DNA of 64,000 nt from CAYLPJ01 sp964385465 (GTDB lineage: Bacteria; Planctomycetota; Phycisphaerae; SM23-33). The notes beneath the pieces are model-generated. The model saw nothing but the letters and a program-made list of their open reading frames with translations, searched no databases and had not been told where the DNA came from. The stretch is taken from assembly GCA_964385465.1 (NCBI GenBank), contig CAYLPJ010000031.1, positions 9,821 through 73,820 on the forward strand. Reading direction: 5' to 3'. Made by a program: the position numbers and the translations under genes. Numbering within the stretch: position 1 is the first letter of the stretch; each line of letters begins with the position of its first letter. Below, piece after piece: positions 56,035 through 64,000 of this stretch.

Positions 56035-57837
56035 TCAGCCCTCCTCGTCGGCCTCCAGCACGGCCATGAAGGCCTCCTGGGGGATCTCCACGTTGCCGAC
56101 CATCTTCATCCGCCGCTTGCCCGCCTTCTGCTTCTCCAGAAGCTTGCGCTTGCGGGTGATGTCCCCCCCGTAGCACTTGGACGTGACGTTCTTCCGCATC
56201 GCCTTGATCGTCTCCCGGGCGATCACCTTCGAGCCCACCGCCGCCTGGAGGGGGATCTCGAACATGTGGCGGCTGATCTCCTTGCGGAGCCGCTGGATCA
56301 ACCGCCGGCCACGCGTCTCGGACTTGGACTTGTGCACGATGATCGACAGGGCGTCGATCTTCTGGGAGTTGACCAGGATGTCCAGCTTCACCAGGTCGCC
56401 GGCGAAGAAGCCCAGCACCTCGTAGTCCATCGTCCCGTAACCGCGGGTGGCGCTCTTGAGCTTGTCGTAGAAGTCGTAAATGATCTCCGCAAGCGGCATC
56501 TCGTAGGTGAGGATCACCCGGTCGGCCGAGAGGTACTCGGTCTCCTTGTACACCCCGCGGCGGTCGTCGGCCAGTTGCATGACCGGGCCGATCCCCTCGG
56601 AGGGCACGATCAGGGCCACCTTCACGATGGGCTCGCGGATCTCCTCGACGTGGTTGGGGTCGGGCAGGTCACCGGCGGAGTCCACCTCGACGACCTCGCC
56701 CTTCTTGGTGAGGACCTGGTACGGCACGGTCGGGGCGGTCTGGACCACCTCAATGCCGTGCTCCCGCTCCAGCCGCTCCTGGACGATCTCCATGTGAAGC
56801 ATGCCGAGGAATCCGCAGCGGAACCCGAAGCCCAGGGCGTCGCCGCTGATCGGCTGGAACGTCAGCGCCGCGTCGTTGAGCTGGAGCTTCTCCAGCGCGT
56901 CCCGAAGCTCGGGAAACTGCGTCGCCGGGCCGGGATAGAAATCGCAGAAGACCATCTGCTGCGGCGGGCGGTAGCCGGGCAGGGGCGTCTCGGCCGGCGC
57001 CGAGGCCAGCGTGATCGTGTCGCCGACGTGCACCGACGCCACCGAGCGGATCGCCGCGACGAGATAGCCCACCTCCCCGGCGCCCATCTCCTCGACCCGC
57101 CGCGGCCGCGGACAGAGCTTGCCCAGCTCGCTGATCTGGTACTCCTCCCGCGTGCCCATCATGCGGATCCGGTCCCCCACCCGCAGCTTGCCGTCGAACA
57201 GCCGCACGTACACCACCACGCCGCGATAGTCGTCGTACGTGCTGTCGAAGATCAGGGCCTTCGTCGCGGCGTCCGGGGCCCCCGACGGCGCCGGAAGCTG
57301 CTCGATGATCGCCGCCATCATGTCCTCGACGCCCTCCCCCGACTTCGCCGACGCGAAGATGCTGTCCTCCGCCGGGCGGTGGATGAGGGCCTCGATCTCC
57401 ATGGCCGTGTCTTCCGGCCGGGCCGCCGGCAGGTCGATCTTGTTGACCACCGGCACGAGCGGCAGGCCGCCCCGACCGGCGAGGTGGGCATTGGCGACGG
57501 TCTGGGCCTCGACGCCCTGGGCGGCGTCCACCACCAGCAGCGCGCCGTCGCAGGCCGCCAGCGACCGGCTGACCTCGTAGTGGAAGTCCACGTGCCCCGG
57601 CGTGTCGATCATGTTCAGCATGTACGTCGCGCCGTCGTGCTCGAACTCGATGGTGACGGCCGACGACTTGATCGTGATGCCCCGCTCGCGCTCGAGGTCC
57701 ATGTCGTCGAGGAGCTGATCGCGGAATTCCCGCTGGGTGATCGCGCCGGCGCGGAGCAGCATCCGGTCGGCCAGCGTGCTCTTGCCGTGGTCGATGTGGG
57801 CGATGATGCTGAAGTTGCGGATGTACTTCTGTTCCAT
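56035..57837 (-). CDS. lepA: Elongation factor 4 (LepA)
   Basis: The 600-residue GTPase has the G1 motif AHIDHGKST (13-21), RERGITIKSSAV switch I, DTPGHVDF (G3), NKIDLP (G4), and the LepA C-terminal domain (KQKAGKRRMKMVGNVEIPQEAFMAVL). The length is standard. There is no recognisable ribosome binding site, and a TAGAAT element ends seven bases before the ATG, so the mRNA is probably leaderless. It lies divergent to the ribosomal protein S1 gene, as expected for translation genes kept close. Confidence 0.97.
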   Translation of the reverse strand: MEQKYIRNFSIIAHIDHGKSTLADRMLLRAGAITQREFRDQLLDDMDLERERGITIKSSAVTIEFEHDGATYMLNMIDTPGHVDFHYEVSRSLAACDGALLVVDAAQGVEAQTVANAHLAGRGGLPLVPVVNKIDLPAARPEDTAMEIEALIHRPAEDSIFASAKSGEGVEDMMAAIIEQLPAPSGAPDAATKALIFDSTYDDYRGVVVYVRLFDGKLRVGDRIRMMGTREEYQISELGKLCPRPRRVEEMGAGEVGYLVAAIRSVASVHVGDTITLASAPAETPLPGYRPPQQMVFCDFYPGPATQFPELRDALEKLQLNDAALTFQPISGDALGFGFRCGFLGMLHMEIVQERLEREHGIEVVQTAPTVPYQVLTKKGEVVEVDSAGDLPDPNHVEEIREPIVKVALIVPSEGIGPVMQLADDRRGVYKETEYLSADRVILTYEMPLAEIIYDFYDKLKSATRGYGTMDYEVLGFFAGDLVKLDILVNSQKIDALSIIVHKSKSETRGRRLIQRLRKEISRHMFEIPLQAAVGSKVIARETIKAMRKNVTSKCYGGDITRKRKLLEKQKAGKRRMKMVGNVEIPQEAFMAVLEADEEG

Positions 57838-57844
57838 CCGAGGG

Positions 57845-57874
57845 ATTCTACCCGATCCGCCCCGATGTTGGGAA
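57845..57874 (-). promoter_or_regulatory. Sigma70-like promoter of lepA (leaderless)
   Basis: On the minus strand, TTCCCA (57874-57869), 18 bases, TAGAAT (57850-57845). The expected start is at about 57838-57837, which is the A of the lepA ATG. Confidence 0.55.
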
Positions 57875-57915
57875 CGCCAATCGCCCCCGGCCGCACAAAG
57901 CGACGCATTTGGTGC

Positions 57916-57944
57916 TTGCTCGCGTATGGGACGAACGATAGACT
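57916..57944 (+). promoter_or_regulatory. Candidate sigma70-like promoter of rpsA
   Basis: TTGCTC (57916-57921), 17 bases, TAGACT (57939-57944). The predicted start at about 57951 gives a leader of roughly 160 bases, long enough for the autogenous control known for S1 genes, but no structure was checked. Confidence 0.4.
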
Positions 57945-58110
57945 TGCGAGTCTTGCCGCCCGTCGTATGCCCTGGCGCAGCCGGGCGGCCCGGCTGGACG
58001 GTCCAGCCCCCTCCCGCCGGGGGTGACCCGGCGGCCGCGACGCCCGGACCAACGGGGCCCGGGGGTCTCGCCGCGGACGCGACAAGGATCAGACAACACG
58101 CAGGACACGC

Positions 58111-60021
58111 ATGGTTGACCAGAACTTGATTCACTCGCTGGGAATCAGCGAGGAAGACGTCGAAAGCGAACTGACCGAAGCCCTCGGGCAGGAGTTCAGC
58201 GAGAACGCCCTGGGCGAGATGATCCAGGAAAAGCCCACCCCCCAGGCCGGAGCCATCCTCTCCGGTCACGTCATCAGCATCATCGGCAACGAGGTGATCG
58301 TCGAGGTCGGCCTCAAGAGCGAGGGGATGGTCGACATCCACGAGTTCGACGACCCCGACGCCGTCAAGCCGAACATGGAGGTCGAGGTCTTCCTCGAGGC
58401 CGTCGAGTCCGACTCCGGGCTGGTCGAGCTGTCGAAGCGCAAGGCCGACCGGATCCGCGGCTGGGAACGGATCATCGCCAACAACAACGAGGGCGACGTC
58501 GTCACCGGCGTGGTCACCCGCAAGATCAAGGGCGGGCTGCTCGTGGACATCGGCGTGCCGGCCTTCCTGCCGGCCTCGCAGGTGGACATCCGCCGGCCGA
58601 GCGACATCGGGGACTACATCGGCAAGGAGATCCAGGCGAAAATCCTCAAGATCGACGAGGACCGCCGGAACATCGTCGTCTCGCGCCGCCGCCTGATCGA
58701 GGAGCAGCGCAACGCCGCCAAGGAGAAGCTCCTGGCCGAGATCGTCGAGGGCGAGCGCCGCACCGGCGTGGTCAAGAACATCGCCGACTTCGGGGCATTC
58801 GTGGACCTCGGCGGGATCGACGGGCTGCTGCACATCACCGACATGAGCTGGGGCCGCATCGGGCACCCGTCGGAGGTCGTGAGCATCGACGAGGAGATCG
58901 AGATCGTCGTGCTCAACGTCGACCGCGAGAAGGAGAAGATCGCCCTCGGCCTCAAGCAGAAGACGCCCAGCCCGTGGGAGAACGTCGAGGAGAAGTACCC
59001 CGTGGGCACGCGCGTCACCGGCGTGGTGGTCAACATCATGTCCTACGGCGCGTTCGTGAAGCTGGAAGAAGGCCTCGAGGGCCTCGTGCACATCTCCGAG
59101 ATGAGCTGGACCCGGCGGGTCAATCACCCCTCCGAGATGGTCAGCCAGGGCGAGGAGGTCGAGGTCGTCGTCCTCGACATCGACAAGCAGAAGCAGGAGA
59201 TCAGCCTCGGCATGAAGCAGGCCGAGACGAACCCCTGGACGGTCGTCAAGGAAAAGTACCCTCCGGGCACGGTCATCACCGGCACGGTGCGGAACATGAC
59301 GAACTTCGGCGCCTTCGTCGAGATCGAGGAAGGCATCGACGGGCTCCTGCACGTCTCGGACCTGTCCTGGACGCGGAAGATCGGCCATCCCAGCGAGGTC
59401 CTCAAGAAGGGCCAGCAGCTCCAGTGCGTCGTCCTGGCGGTCGACGAGGAGAAGATGCGCGTCGCCCTGGGCCTCAAGCAGCTCACCGAGGACCCGTGGC
59501 TGCGGATGATCCCCGAGCACTACGTCCCCGGGCAGATCGTCAAGGGGCATGTGACCAAGATCACCAACTTCGGCGTGTTCGTCGAGCTGGAAGAGGAGCT
59601 CGAAGGCCTGCTGCACGTCTCGGAACTGGCCGACCACAAGGTCGACAGCCCGCGGGACGTCGTCAAGGTCGGGGACGAGATCGAGGTCAAGATCCTCCGC
59701 GTGGACACCGAGGAGCGGAAGATCGGCCTGAGCCTCAAGCGAGCCCAGTGGGCTGCCGAGGACAGCACCCAGCCCGAGTCCGCCGAGGTCACGCGGCGCC
59801 GCGGCGGGCTGGAAGGCCAGTCCGGGCCGTTGATCGCCACGGACATCATCGACACCGTCCGCCACGACGAGTCCGAAGAAGGCGGAGAGAGCCCAGAGAG
59901 CCCAGAGAGCGGCTCGGACTCGGACGACGGGGAGGCCTCCGGCGAGGCGTCCGACGACGCCGGCTCCACCGAGAGCGCCCCCGAGGCCGAACCCCGGGGC
60001 GAGGACAAGCCCGAAGGCTGA
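58111..60021 (+). CDS. rpsA: Ribosomal protein S1
   Basis: The 636-residue protein has six S1 (OB-fold) domains in tandem (for example GAILSGHVISIIGNEVIVEVG, RRTGVVKNIADFGAFVDLG, GTRVTGVVVNIMSYGAFVKLE, GTVITGTVRNMTNFGAFVEI, GQIVKGHVTKITNFGVFVEL). The third to sixth carry the classical GAFV/GVFV-type nucleic-acid-binding signature. It binds mRNA on the 30S subunit. The C-terminus is a long Glu/Ser/Asp-rich tail of about 70 residues that contains a short tandem repeat (59886-59910). No strong ribosome binding site lies before the ATG, only CAGGA, ten bases or so away, which is common in S1 genes. Confidence 0.95.
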   Translation: MVDQNLIHSLGISEEDVESELTEALGQEFSENALGEMIQEKPTPQAGAILSGHVISIIGNEVIVEVGLKSEGMVDIHEFDDPDAVKPNMEVEVFLEAVESDSGLVELSKRKADRIRGWERIIANNNEGDVVTGVVTRKIKGGLLVDIGVPAFLPASQVDIRRPSDIGDYIGKEIQAKILKIDEDRRNIVVSRRRLIEEQRNAAKEKLLAEIVEGERRTGVVKNIADFGAFVDLGGIDGLLHITDMSWGRIGHPSEVVSIDEEIEIVVLNVDREKEKIALGLKQKTPSPWENVEEKYPVGTRVTGVVVNIMSYGAFVKLEEGLEGLVHISEMSWTRRVNHPSEMVSQGEEVEVVVLDIDKQKQEISLGMKQAETNPWTVVKEKYPPGTVITGTVRNMTNFGAFVEIEEGIDGLLHVSDLSWTRKIGHPSEVLKKGQQLQCVVLAVDEEKMRVALGLKQLTEDPWLRMIPEHYVPGQIVKGHVTKITNFGVFVELEEELEGLLHVSELADHKVDSPRDVVKVGDEIEVKILRVDTEERKIGLSLKRAQWAAEDSTQPESAEVTRRRGGLEGQSGPLIATDIIDTVRHDESEEGGESPESPESGSDSDDGEASGEASDDAGSTESAPEAEPRGEDKPEG

Positions 60022-60330
60022 ACCTCTCGTCACGGCGTGCGGAACACGATCACGCGTTGCCGCCATCGCGGCGCCTGCGGCGCCGGGCGGCGGCTCTGAT
60101 AGGGACGGGCCGGACTCGACGGCCTCTCGCCGCCGAGCGCAACGGGCCCGCCCGCACATGGTATCGACGTACCGCCGCGTCCGGCCGGACGGGACCCAGC
60201 CGGGCGCGGCGGGCCTGCTGTCGCGACCCCGCCTGCTCCTGCCGGACGGCCCGGCTGACCGCGGGGCGAGGCAGGTCACATCCCAACCTGTCCGGGGCCG
60301 CCGGTCGGCCCGGGACCGAGCGAGCGAGGC
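60022..60330. other. Intergenic region before the pilB-like gene, with a GC hairpin
   Basis: This 309-base GC-rich spacer holds a palindrome GGCGCC-TGC-GGCGCC at 60071-60085 soon after the rpsA stop, a possible transcription end but without T run. No gene, ribosome binding site or clear promoter was seen in the rest. Confidence 0.4.
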
Positions 60331-62040
60331 ATGGCACGCAAACAGAGACAGCGGCTCGGCGAGATTCTGGAAAAGTGGGGCGTGGTCACCTCCTCGGCCA
60401 TTCAGGAAGCCCTGGACCATGCCCAACAGGAGGGCCTGCGGATCGGCGAGGCCCTGGTGGGGCTGGGGCTGGCGGACGAAGAGGACGTCACCAAGGCCCT
60501 GGCCACCCAGTACGACATGGAGTACATCGACCTCGACCGCAACGTGGTCGTGGCCACCGAACTCCACCTGATCCCCCAGGAGATCATCAAGCGCCACCTG
60601 GTGCTGCCCCTCGGCCAGGAGAACGACCGCCTGAAGGTGGTGATCACCGACCCGCTGGACCTGGAGACGCTGGACATGCTGCGGTTCCGGCTCAACAGCG
60701 AGTTGGAGCCCTGCCTGGCCTCCAAGAGCAAGATGCGGAACTACATCGAGCAGTTCGTCCGCTCGGACATGAGCCTGGACGACCAGGTGCACCTGCTCGA
60801 GGAGAGCGCCGAGGGCGACTACGGCGACGGCGGCGACGAGGAGCGCCTCGACGAGGCCTCGGCCCCGATCATCCGCCTGGTCACGATGATCATCAGCGAG
60901 GCGGTCAAGATGAACGCCTCGGACATCCACATCGAGCCGATGGCCAACCGCGTCCGCGTCCGGTATCGCGTCGACGGGGTCTGCCGGGAGCGGGACAACA
61001 TCCCCAAGCGGATGCAGGGACCGGTCCTTAACCGCTACAAGATCCTCGCCGGCATCGACCTGGCCGAACGGCGCCTGCCCGGCGACGGGCGCATCAAGAT
61101 GTCCGTCGGCGGCAGCGACGTGGACTTCCGCGTCTCCACCCTGCCCTCCTATTTCGGCGAGAGCCTGGTGCTGCGAATCCTCCGCCCGGAATCGGCAAAA
61201 CTCGGAATTCCCAGCCTCGGCTTCGAGCAGGACGACTACAGCCGCTTTCAGCGAATCATCCGCCGCCCCAACGGCGTGTTCCTCGTCACCGGGCCTACCG
61301 GCTCGGGCAAGACGACGACACTGTACGGCGCCATCAACGAGCTCAACCGCCCCGACCGGAAGATCATCACGGCCGAGGACCCCGTCGAGTACAACTTCAC
61401 GGGGATCAACCAGGTTCAGGTGAACGACCAGATCGGGCTGAGCTTCGCGAAGATCCTGCGGGCGATGCTTCGCCAGGCCCCCAACATCATTCTGGTGGGC
61501 GAGATTCGCGACAAAGAGGTGGCGGAGGTCGCGATTCAGGCCGCATTAACTGGACACCTGGTTTTCAGCACACTTCACACCAACGATGCGCCGTCCGCAA
61601 TCACCCGTTTGATCGACATGGGCGTCAAGCCCTTCCTCGTCGCCAGCAGTATCCAGGCCGTTCTCGGGCAACGACTTATCCGGAAGATCTGCGATGACTG
61701 CAAAGAGCCCAACCCCGAACCCGATCCCCGCATCCTCAGGCTGCTTGGCTTCAGGGCGGAGGAGATCGAGAACCGAACCTTCTACAGAGGCAGAGGTTGC
61801 AACTCCTGCGGGGGCACCGGTTACCGAGGCAGGCAGGGCATCTTCGAGCTGATGGAGATGGACAACAACCTGCGGGAGATGGCATTCGCCAGGGCCCCGC
61901 TCAACGAGGTCCGCAAGGCCGCCTACGCCTCCGGCATGCGGAACCTCCTTGAGGACGGGCGGATCAAGATCCTCAACGGCATCACGACGCCCGATGAGCT
62001 GGTCCGCATCACGCAGACCGCCGAGCTGATTTCGGAATGA
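60331..62040 (+). CDS. Type II/IV secretion or pilus extension ATPase (GspE/PilB family)
   Basis: The 569-residue protein has an N-terminal MshEN domain (LGEILEKWGVVTSSAIQEAL, LIPQEIIKRHLVLPLG), Walker A GPTGSGKT (321-328), Asp and Walker B boxes (VEYNFTGINQVQVND, IILVGEIRDKEVAEVAIQAAL) and the zinc-binding pairs CDDC (C454, C457) and CNSC (C490, C493). It powers assembly of type IV pili or a type II secretion pseudopilus. It lies directly upstream of a PilT-like ATPase and another ATPase. Codon use changes towards A and T in the segment about 61480-61850, where a TTA codon is used. Confidence 0.92.
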   Translation: MARKQRQRLGEILEKWGVVTSSAIQEALDHAQQEGLRIGEALVGLGLADEEDVTKALATQYDMEYIDLDRNVVVATELHLIPQEIIKRHLVLPLGQENDRLKVVITDPLDLETLDMLRFRLNSELEPCLASKSKMRNYIEQFVRSDMSLDDQVHLLEESAEGDYGDGGDEERLDEASAPIIRLVTMIISEAVKMNASDIHIEPMANRVRVRYRVDGVCRERDNIPKRMQGPVLNRYKILAGIDLAERRLPGDGRIKMSVGGSDVDFRVSTLPSYFGESLVLRILRPESAKLGIPSLGFEQDDYSRFQRIIRRPNGVFLVTGPTGSGKTTTLYGAINELNRPDRKIITAEDPVEYNFTGINQVQVNDQIGLSFAKILRAMLRQAPNIILVGEIRDKEVAEVAIQAALTGHLVFSTLHTNDAPSAITRLIDMGVKPFLVASSIQAVLGQRLIRKICDDCKEPNPEPDPRILRLLGFRAEEIENRTFYRGRGCNSCGGTGYRGRQGIFELMEMDNNLREMAFARAPLNEVRKAAYASGMRNLLEDGRIKILNGITTPDELVRITQTAELISE

Positions 62041-62168
62041 CCGCGTGACTCTCCCGGGCTCAACCCATGATACCGCAGTGCCTTAGCTGTCTTGCCCAAC
62101 ACGTTTCCCCGCCGGGGGGCCTTGTCCCCGCAGGGAGACCCTACGAATAATACGGTGAAGGAAGTACC

Positions 62169-63299
62169 ATGGCTACGATCAGTATCGAACGGTTGCTGGA
62201 GACGTGTATCAAACGCGGCGCCAGTGACTTGCACCTTCATGTCGGCCGGCCACCCACGTTGCGTCTGCACGGGCGCCTCCGCCCGCTGGAGACCAAGGTC
62301 CTCGAACCCGAGGACACCCAGCAGTTCATGAAGGCCATCACGCCCGAACGCGCCCAGCAGGAACTCCAGGAGCAGGGCGGGACCGACTTCGGCTTCGAGT
62401 TCCGCGGGCAGGGCCGCTTCCGAACGGCCGTGTTCCAGCAGCGCGGCAACCTCTCGTTGACCCTCCGGTTGATCCCGTCCCGGCTCTTCACGTTCGAGGA
62501 GATCGGCCTGCCGCTGATCTCCAAGAGCCTGTGCCGCCGCCCCCGTGGCATGTTCCTGGTGACCGGTCCGACGGGCTCGGGCAAGACGACCACGCTGGCG
62601 ACGATGATCAACTACGTCAACGAGCATTTCGACAAGCACCTGATCACCGTCGAGGACCCGGTGGAATACTACCACCCGCACAAGAAGTCGATGGTGAACC
62701 AGCGTGAGGTGGGCGTGGACGTGCCCAGCTTCGCCGAGGCTCTCCGCCGCGCCCTCCGCCAGGACCCGGACGTGATCCTGGTCGGCGAGCTCCGCGACCT
62801 CGAGACGATCGAGTCCGCCCTCCGTGCCGCCGAGACCGGGCACCTCGTCTTCGGCACGCTGCACACGACCAGCGCCCAGGGCACGGTCACGCGGATCGTG
62901 GACCAGTTCCCCGTCGCCCAGCAGGAGCAGATCCGCGTGCAGTTGGCCTCCTCGCTGATCGCCGTGCTCTGCCAGACGCTGCTGCCCCGGATCGACACGC
63001 GCGGACGGATCGCCGCCTTCGAGTTCATGGTGGTGACCAACGCGATCTCCAACCTGATCCGCGAGAACAAGGTCTACCGCGTGCCCTCCTCCATCCAGAC
63101 GGGCAAGAAGTTCGGCATGCAGTTGATGGACGACCACCTGCTGAAGCTGTTCGCCGAGGGCAAGATCGCCGAAGAGGACGCCGTCGATCACAGCCACCAC
63201 CCCGGCGAGATGAAGGACAAGGTCGAAGGCGTGCGGAGCGGGCGGCTGGCCGCCAGCGGGGCCGGCGCAAGCCAGGAAGCCGCGGAAGTGAGGAAGTAG
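62169..63299 (+). CDS. pilT: PilT-like retraction ATPase
   Basis: The 376-residue protein is close to PilT: GASDLHLHVGRPPTLRLHG at the start, Walker A GPTGSGKT (133-140), VEDPVEYYHPHKKSMVNQREVG, DPDVILVGELRDLETIESALRAAETGHLV, and a C-terminal AIRENK-like section (LIRENKVYRVPSSIQTGK). It disassembles type IV pili. AAGGAAG lies before the ATG. It is between two GspE/PilB-like ATPases in the same direction, in a probable operon with the next gene (four bases between stop and start). The last 30 residues are extra to the usual PilT end. Confidence 0.93.
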   Translation: MATISIERLLETCIKRGASDLHLHVGRPPTLRLHGRLRPLETKVLEPEDTQQFMKAITPERAQQELQEQGGTDFGFEFRGQGRFRTAVFQQRGNLSLTLRLIPSRLFTFEEIGLPLISKSLCRRPRGMFLVTGPTGSGKTTTLATMINYVNEHFDKHLITVEDPVEYYHPHKKSMVNQREVGVDVPSFAEALRRALRQDPDVILVGELRDLETIESALRAAETGHLVFGTLHTTSAQGTVTRIVDQFPVAQQEQIRVQLASSLIAVLCQTLLPRIDTRGRIAAFEFMVVTNAISNLIRENKVYRVPSSIQTGKKFGMQLMDDHLLKLFAEGKIAEEDAVDHSHHPGEMKDKVEGVRSGRLAASGAGASQEAAEVRK

Positions 63300-63303
63300 A
63301 CCC

Positions 63304-64000
63304 ATGGCCGAAGCGACACAGTTGAACGTCCAGCAACTGCGGGGCCAGAAGCTAGGCCGCGTGCTGGTCAAGATGGACAAGATCACGCGGGAGCAGGTCC
63401 ACGAGGCCCTGGACGTTCAGAAACAGAACGGCGGGCCGCTGGGGCAGATCCTCATCGACCTCGGCTATATCGACGAGAAGACCCGCACGCTGGCGCTGGC
63501 GTTCCAGGCGGGCATGGAGTACGTCGACCTGACGGGCATGGACATCGCCGCCCCGGTGATCGAGCAGATCCCCGCCCAGATGGCCAACGCCTACAAGGTC
63601 GTGCCCGTCGAGTACGACGAAGCGTCCAAGCGGCTGACCGTGGCGGTGGGTTCGGCGGACAACTTCCGCGCCACCGACGACCTGCGGACGCTGATGGGAT
63701 TCAACGTCACGGCCAAGATCGCCGATCCCGAGCAGCTCGACATGGCGCTGATGAAGTACTACGACGTCGAGCCCGAGAGCATCGGGGAGATCATCAACGA
63801 GATCGCCGGCGACGACCAGCTCAGCCAGCTCGAAGACCGCGGCGAGAGCATCGACCTGGACACCATCAAGGAGATGGCCGAGGCCAACCCGGTCAAGCGC
63901 CTGGTGAACATGGTGCTGCTGGAGGCGATCCGCAACCGCGCCAGCGACATCCACTTCGAGCCGTTCGAGGACGAGTTCAAGATGCGCTACCGCATCGACG
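63304..64000 (+). CDS. Second GspE/PilB-like ATPase, cut by the window edge
   Basis: The frame runs off the right edge after 232 codons. It carries an MshEN domain (LGRVLVKMDKITREQVHEAL, LIDLGYIDEKTRTLALAFQAG) and then the start of an ATPase core (IRNRASDIHFEPFEDEFKMRYRID). The motif ASDIHFEPFED is as in PilB. The AGGAAG ribosome binding site and the ATG four bases after the pilT stop fix the start. It differs in sequence from the first PilB-like protein, so it is not a recent copy. Function as pilus extension or secretion ATPase is inferred. Confidence 0.85.
   Translation, partial: MAEATQLNVQQLRGQKLGRVLVKMDKITREQVHEALDVQKQNGGPLGQILIDLGYIDEKTRTLALAFQAGMEYVDLTGMDIAAPVIEQIPAQMANAYKVVPVEYDEASKRLTVAVGSADNFRATDDLRTLMGFNVTAKIADPEQLDMALMKYYDVEPESIGEIINEIAGDDQLSQLEDRGESIDLDTIKEMAEANPVKRLVNMVLLEAIRNRASDIHFEPFEDEFKMRYRID

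Overview
The window is very GC-rich DNA (most third codon positions are G or C) and looks like a chromosomal segment of a bacterium of the Planctomycetota, probably a Phycisphaerae-like lineage. The clues are: many secreted glycan-degrading proteins with signal peptides; an H-domain pseudopilin next to catabolic genes; DUF1593, Gfo/Idh/MocA and sugar-isomerase proteins; a formylglycine-generating-enzyme-like domain fused to a sialidase-like propeller; and a long MoxR/DUF58/VWA operon. The taxonomic call is an inference; no rRNA or tRNA gene was seen. NfnAB suggests at least a partly anaerobic life.

Region 1 (1-19343) is a carbohydrate-degradation region without an obvious SusCD pair. It carries an (alpha/alpha)6-type hydrolase, a DUF1593 nucleoside-hydrolase-like protein, a GH28-related beta-helix protein, an FnIII plus GH43-like propeller protein, a GH95 alpha-L-fucosidase, a DUF5060/apiosidase-like TIM barrel, a fused isomerase-dehydrogenase, a pseudopilin, the FGE-like/sialidase-like fusion and an SGNH esterase. 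Gene scars (10579-10698) and a repeat-rich spacer (5991-6851) suggest turnover. Region 2 (19467-31581) is one long rightward cluster: VWA membrane protein, MoxR ATPase, DUF58 protein, second VWA/BatA-like protein, a membrane protein with a gasdermin-free GATase-like lumenal part, an ABC ATPase and a double ABC-2 permease that apparently starts at a CTG codon.

Region 3 (31602-34203) is a likely acquired island: a frameshifted transposase tail, a beta-helix lyase-like gene with relaxed codon use, and an intergenic REP-like sequence. Region 4 (34204-54117) is nitrogen and redox metabolism: a LysR regulator behind an unusual PEP/pyruvate-binding ATP-grasp protein, glutamate dehydrogenase, NfnA-NfnB (electron-bifurcating transhydrogenase), a GAF/AAA+/Fis activator with a GAFTGA motif, and convergent gltB-gltD. 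A huge secreted TIM-barrel glycosidase with a C-terminal CBM9/DOMON-like domain interrupts this block.

Region 5 (54330-64000) is housekeeping and envelope: HtrA protease, LepA (EF4), ribosomal protein S1, and a PilB-PilT-PilB-like series of secretion/pilus ATPases, the last cut by the window edge. The GAF/AAA+ activator, gltB, lepA and rpsA have recognisable sigma70-type promoters, and lepA appears to be transcribed as a leaderless message. An 18-bp perfect palindrome separates the convergent htrA and lepA genes.
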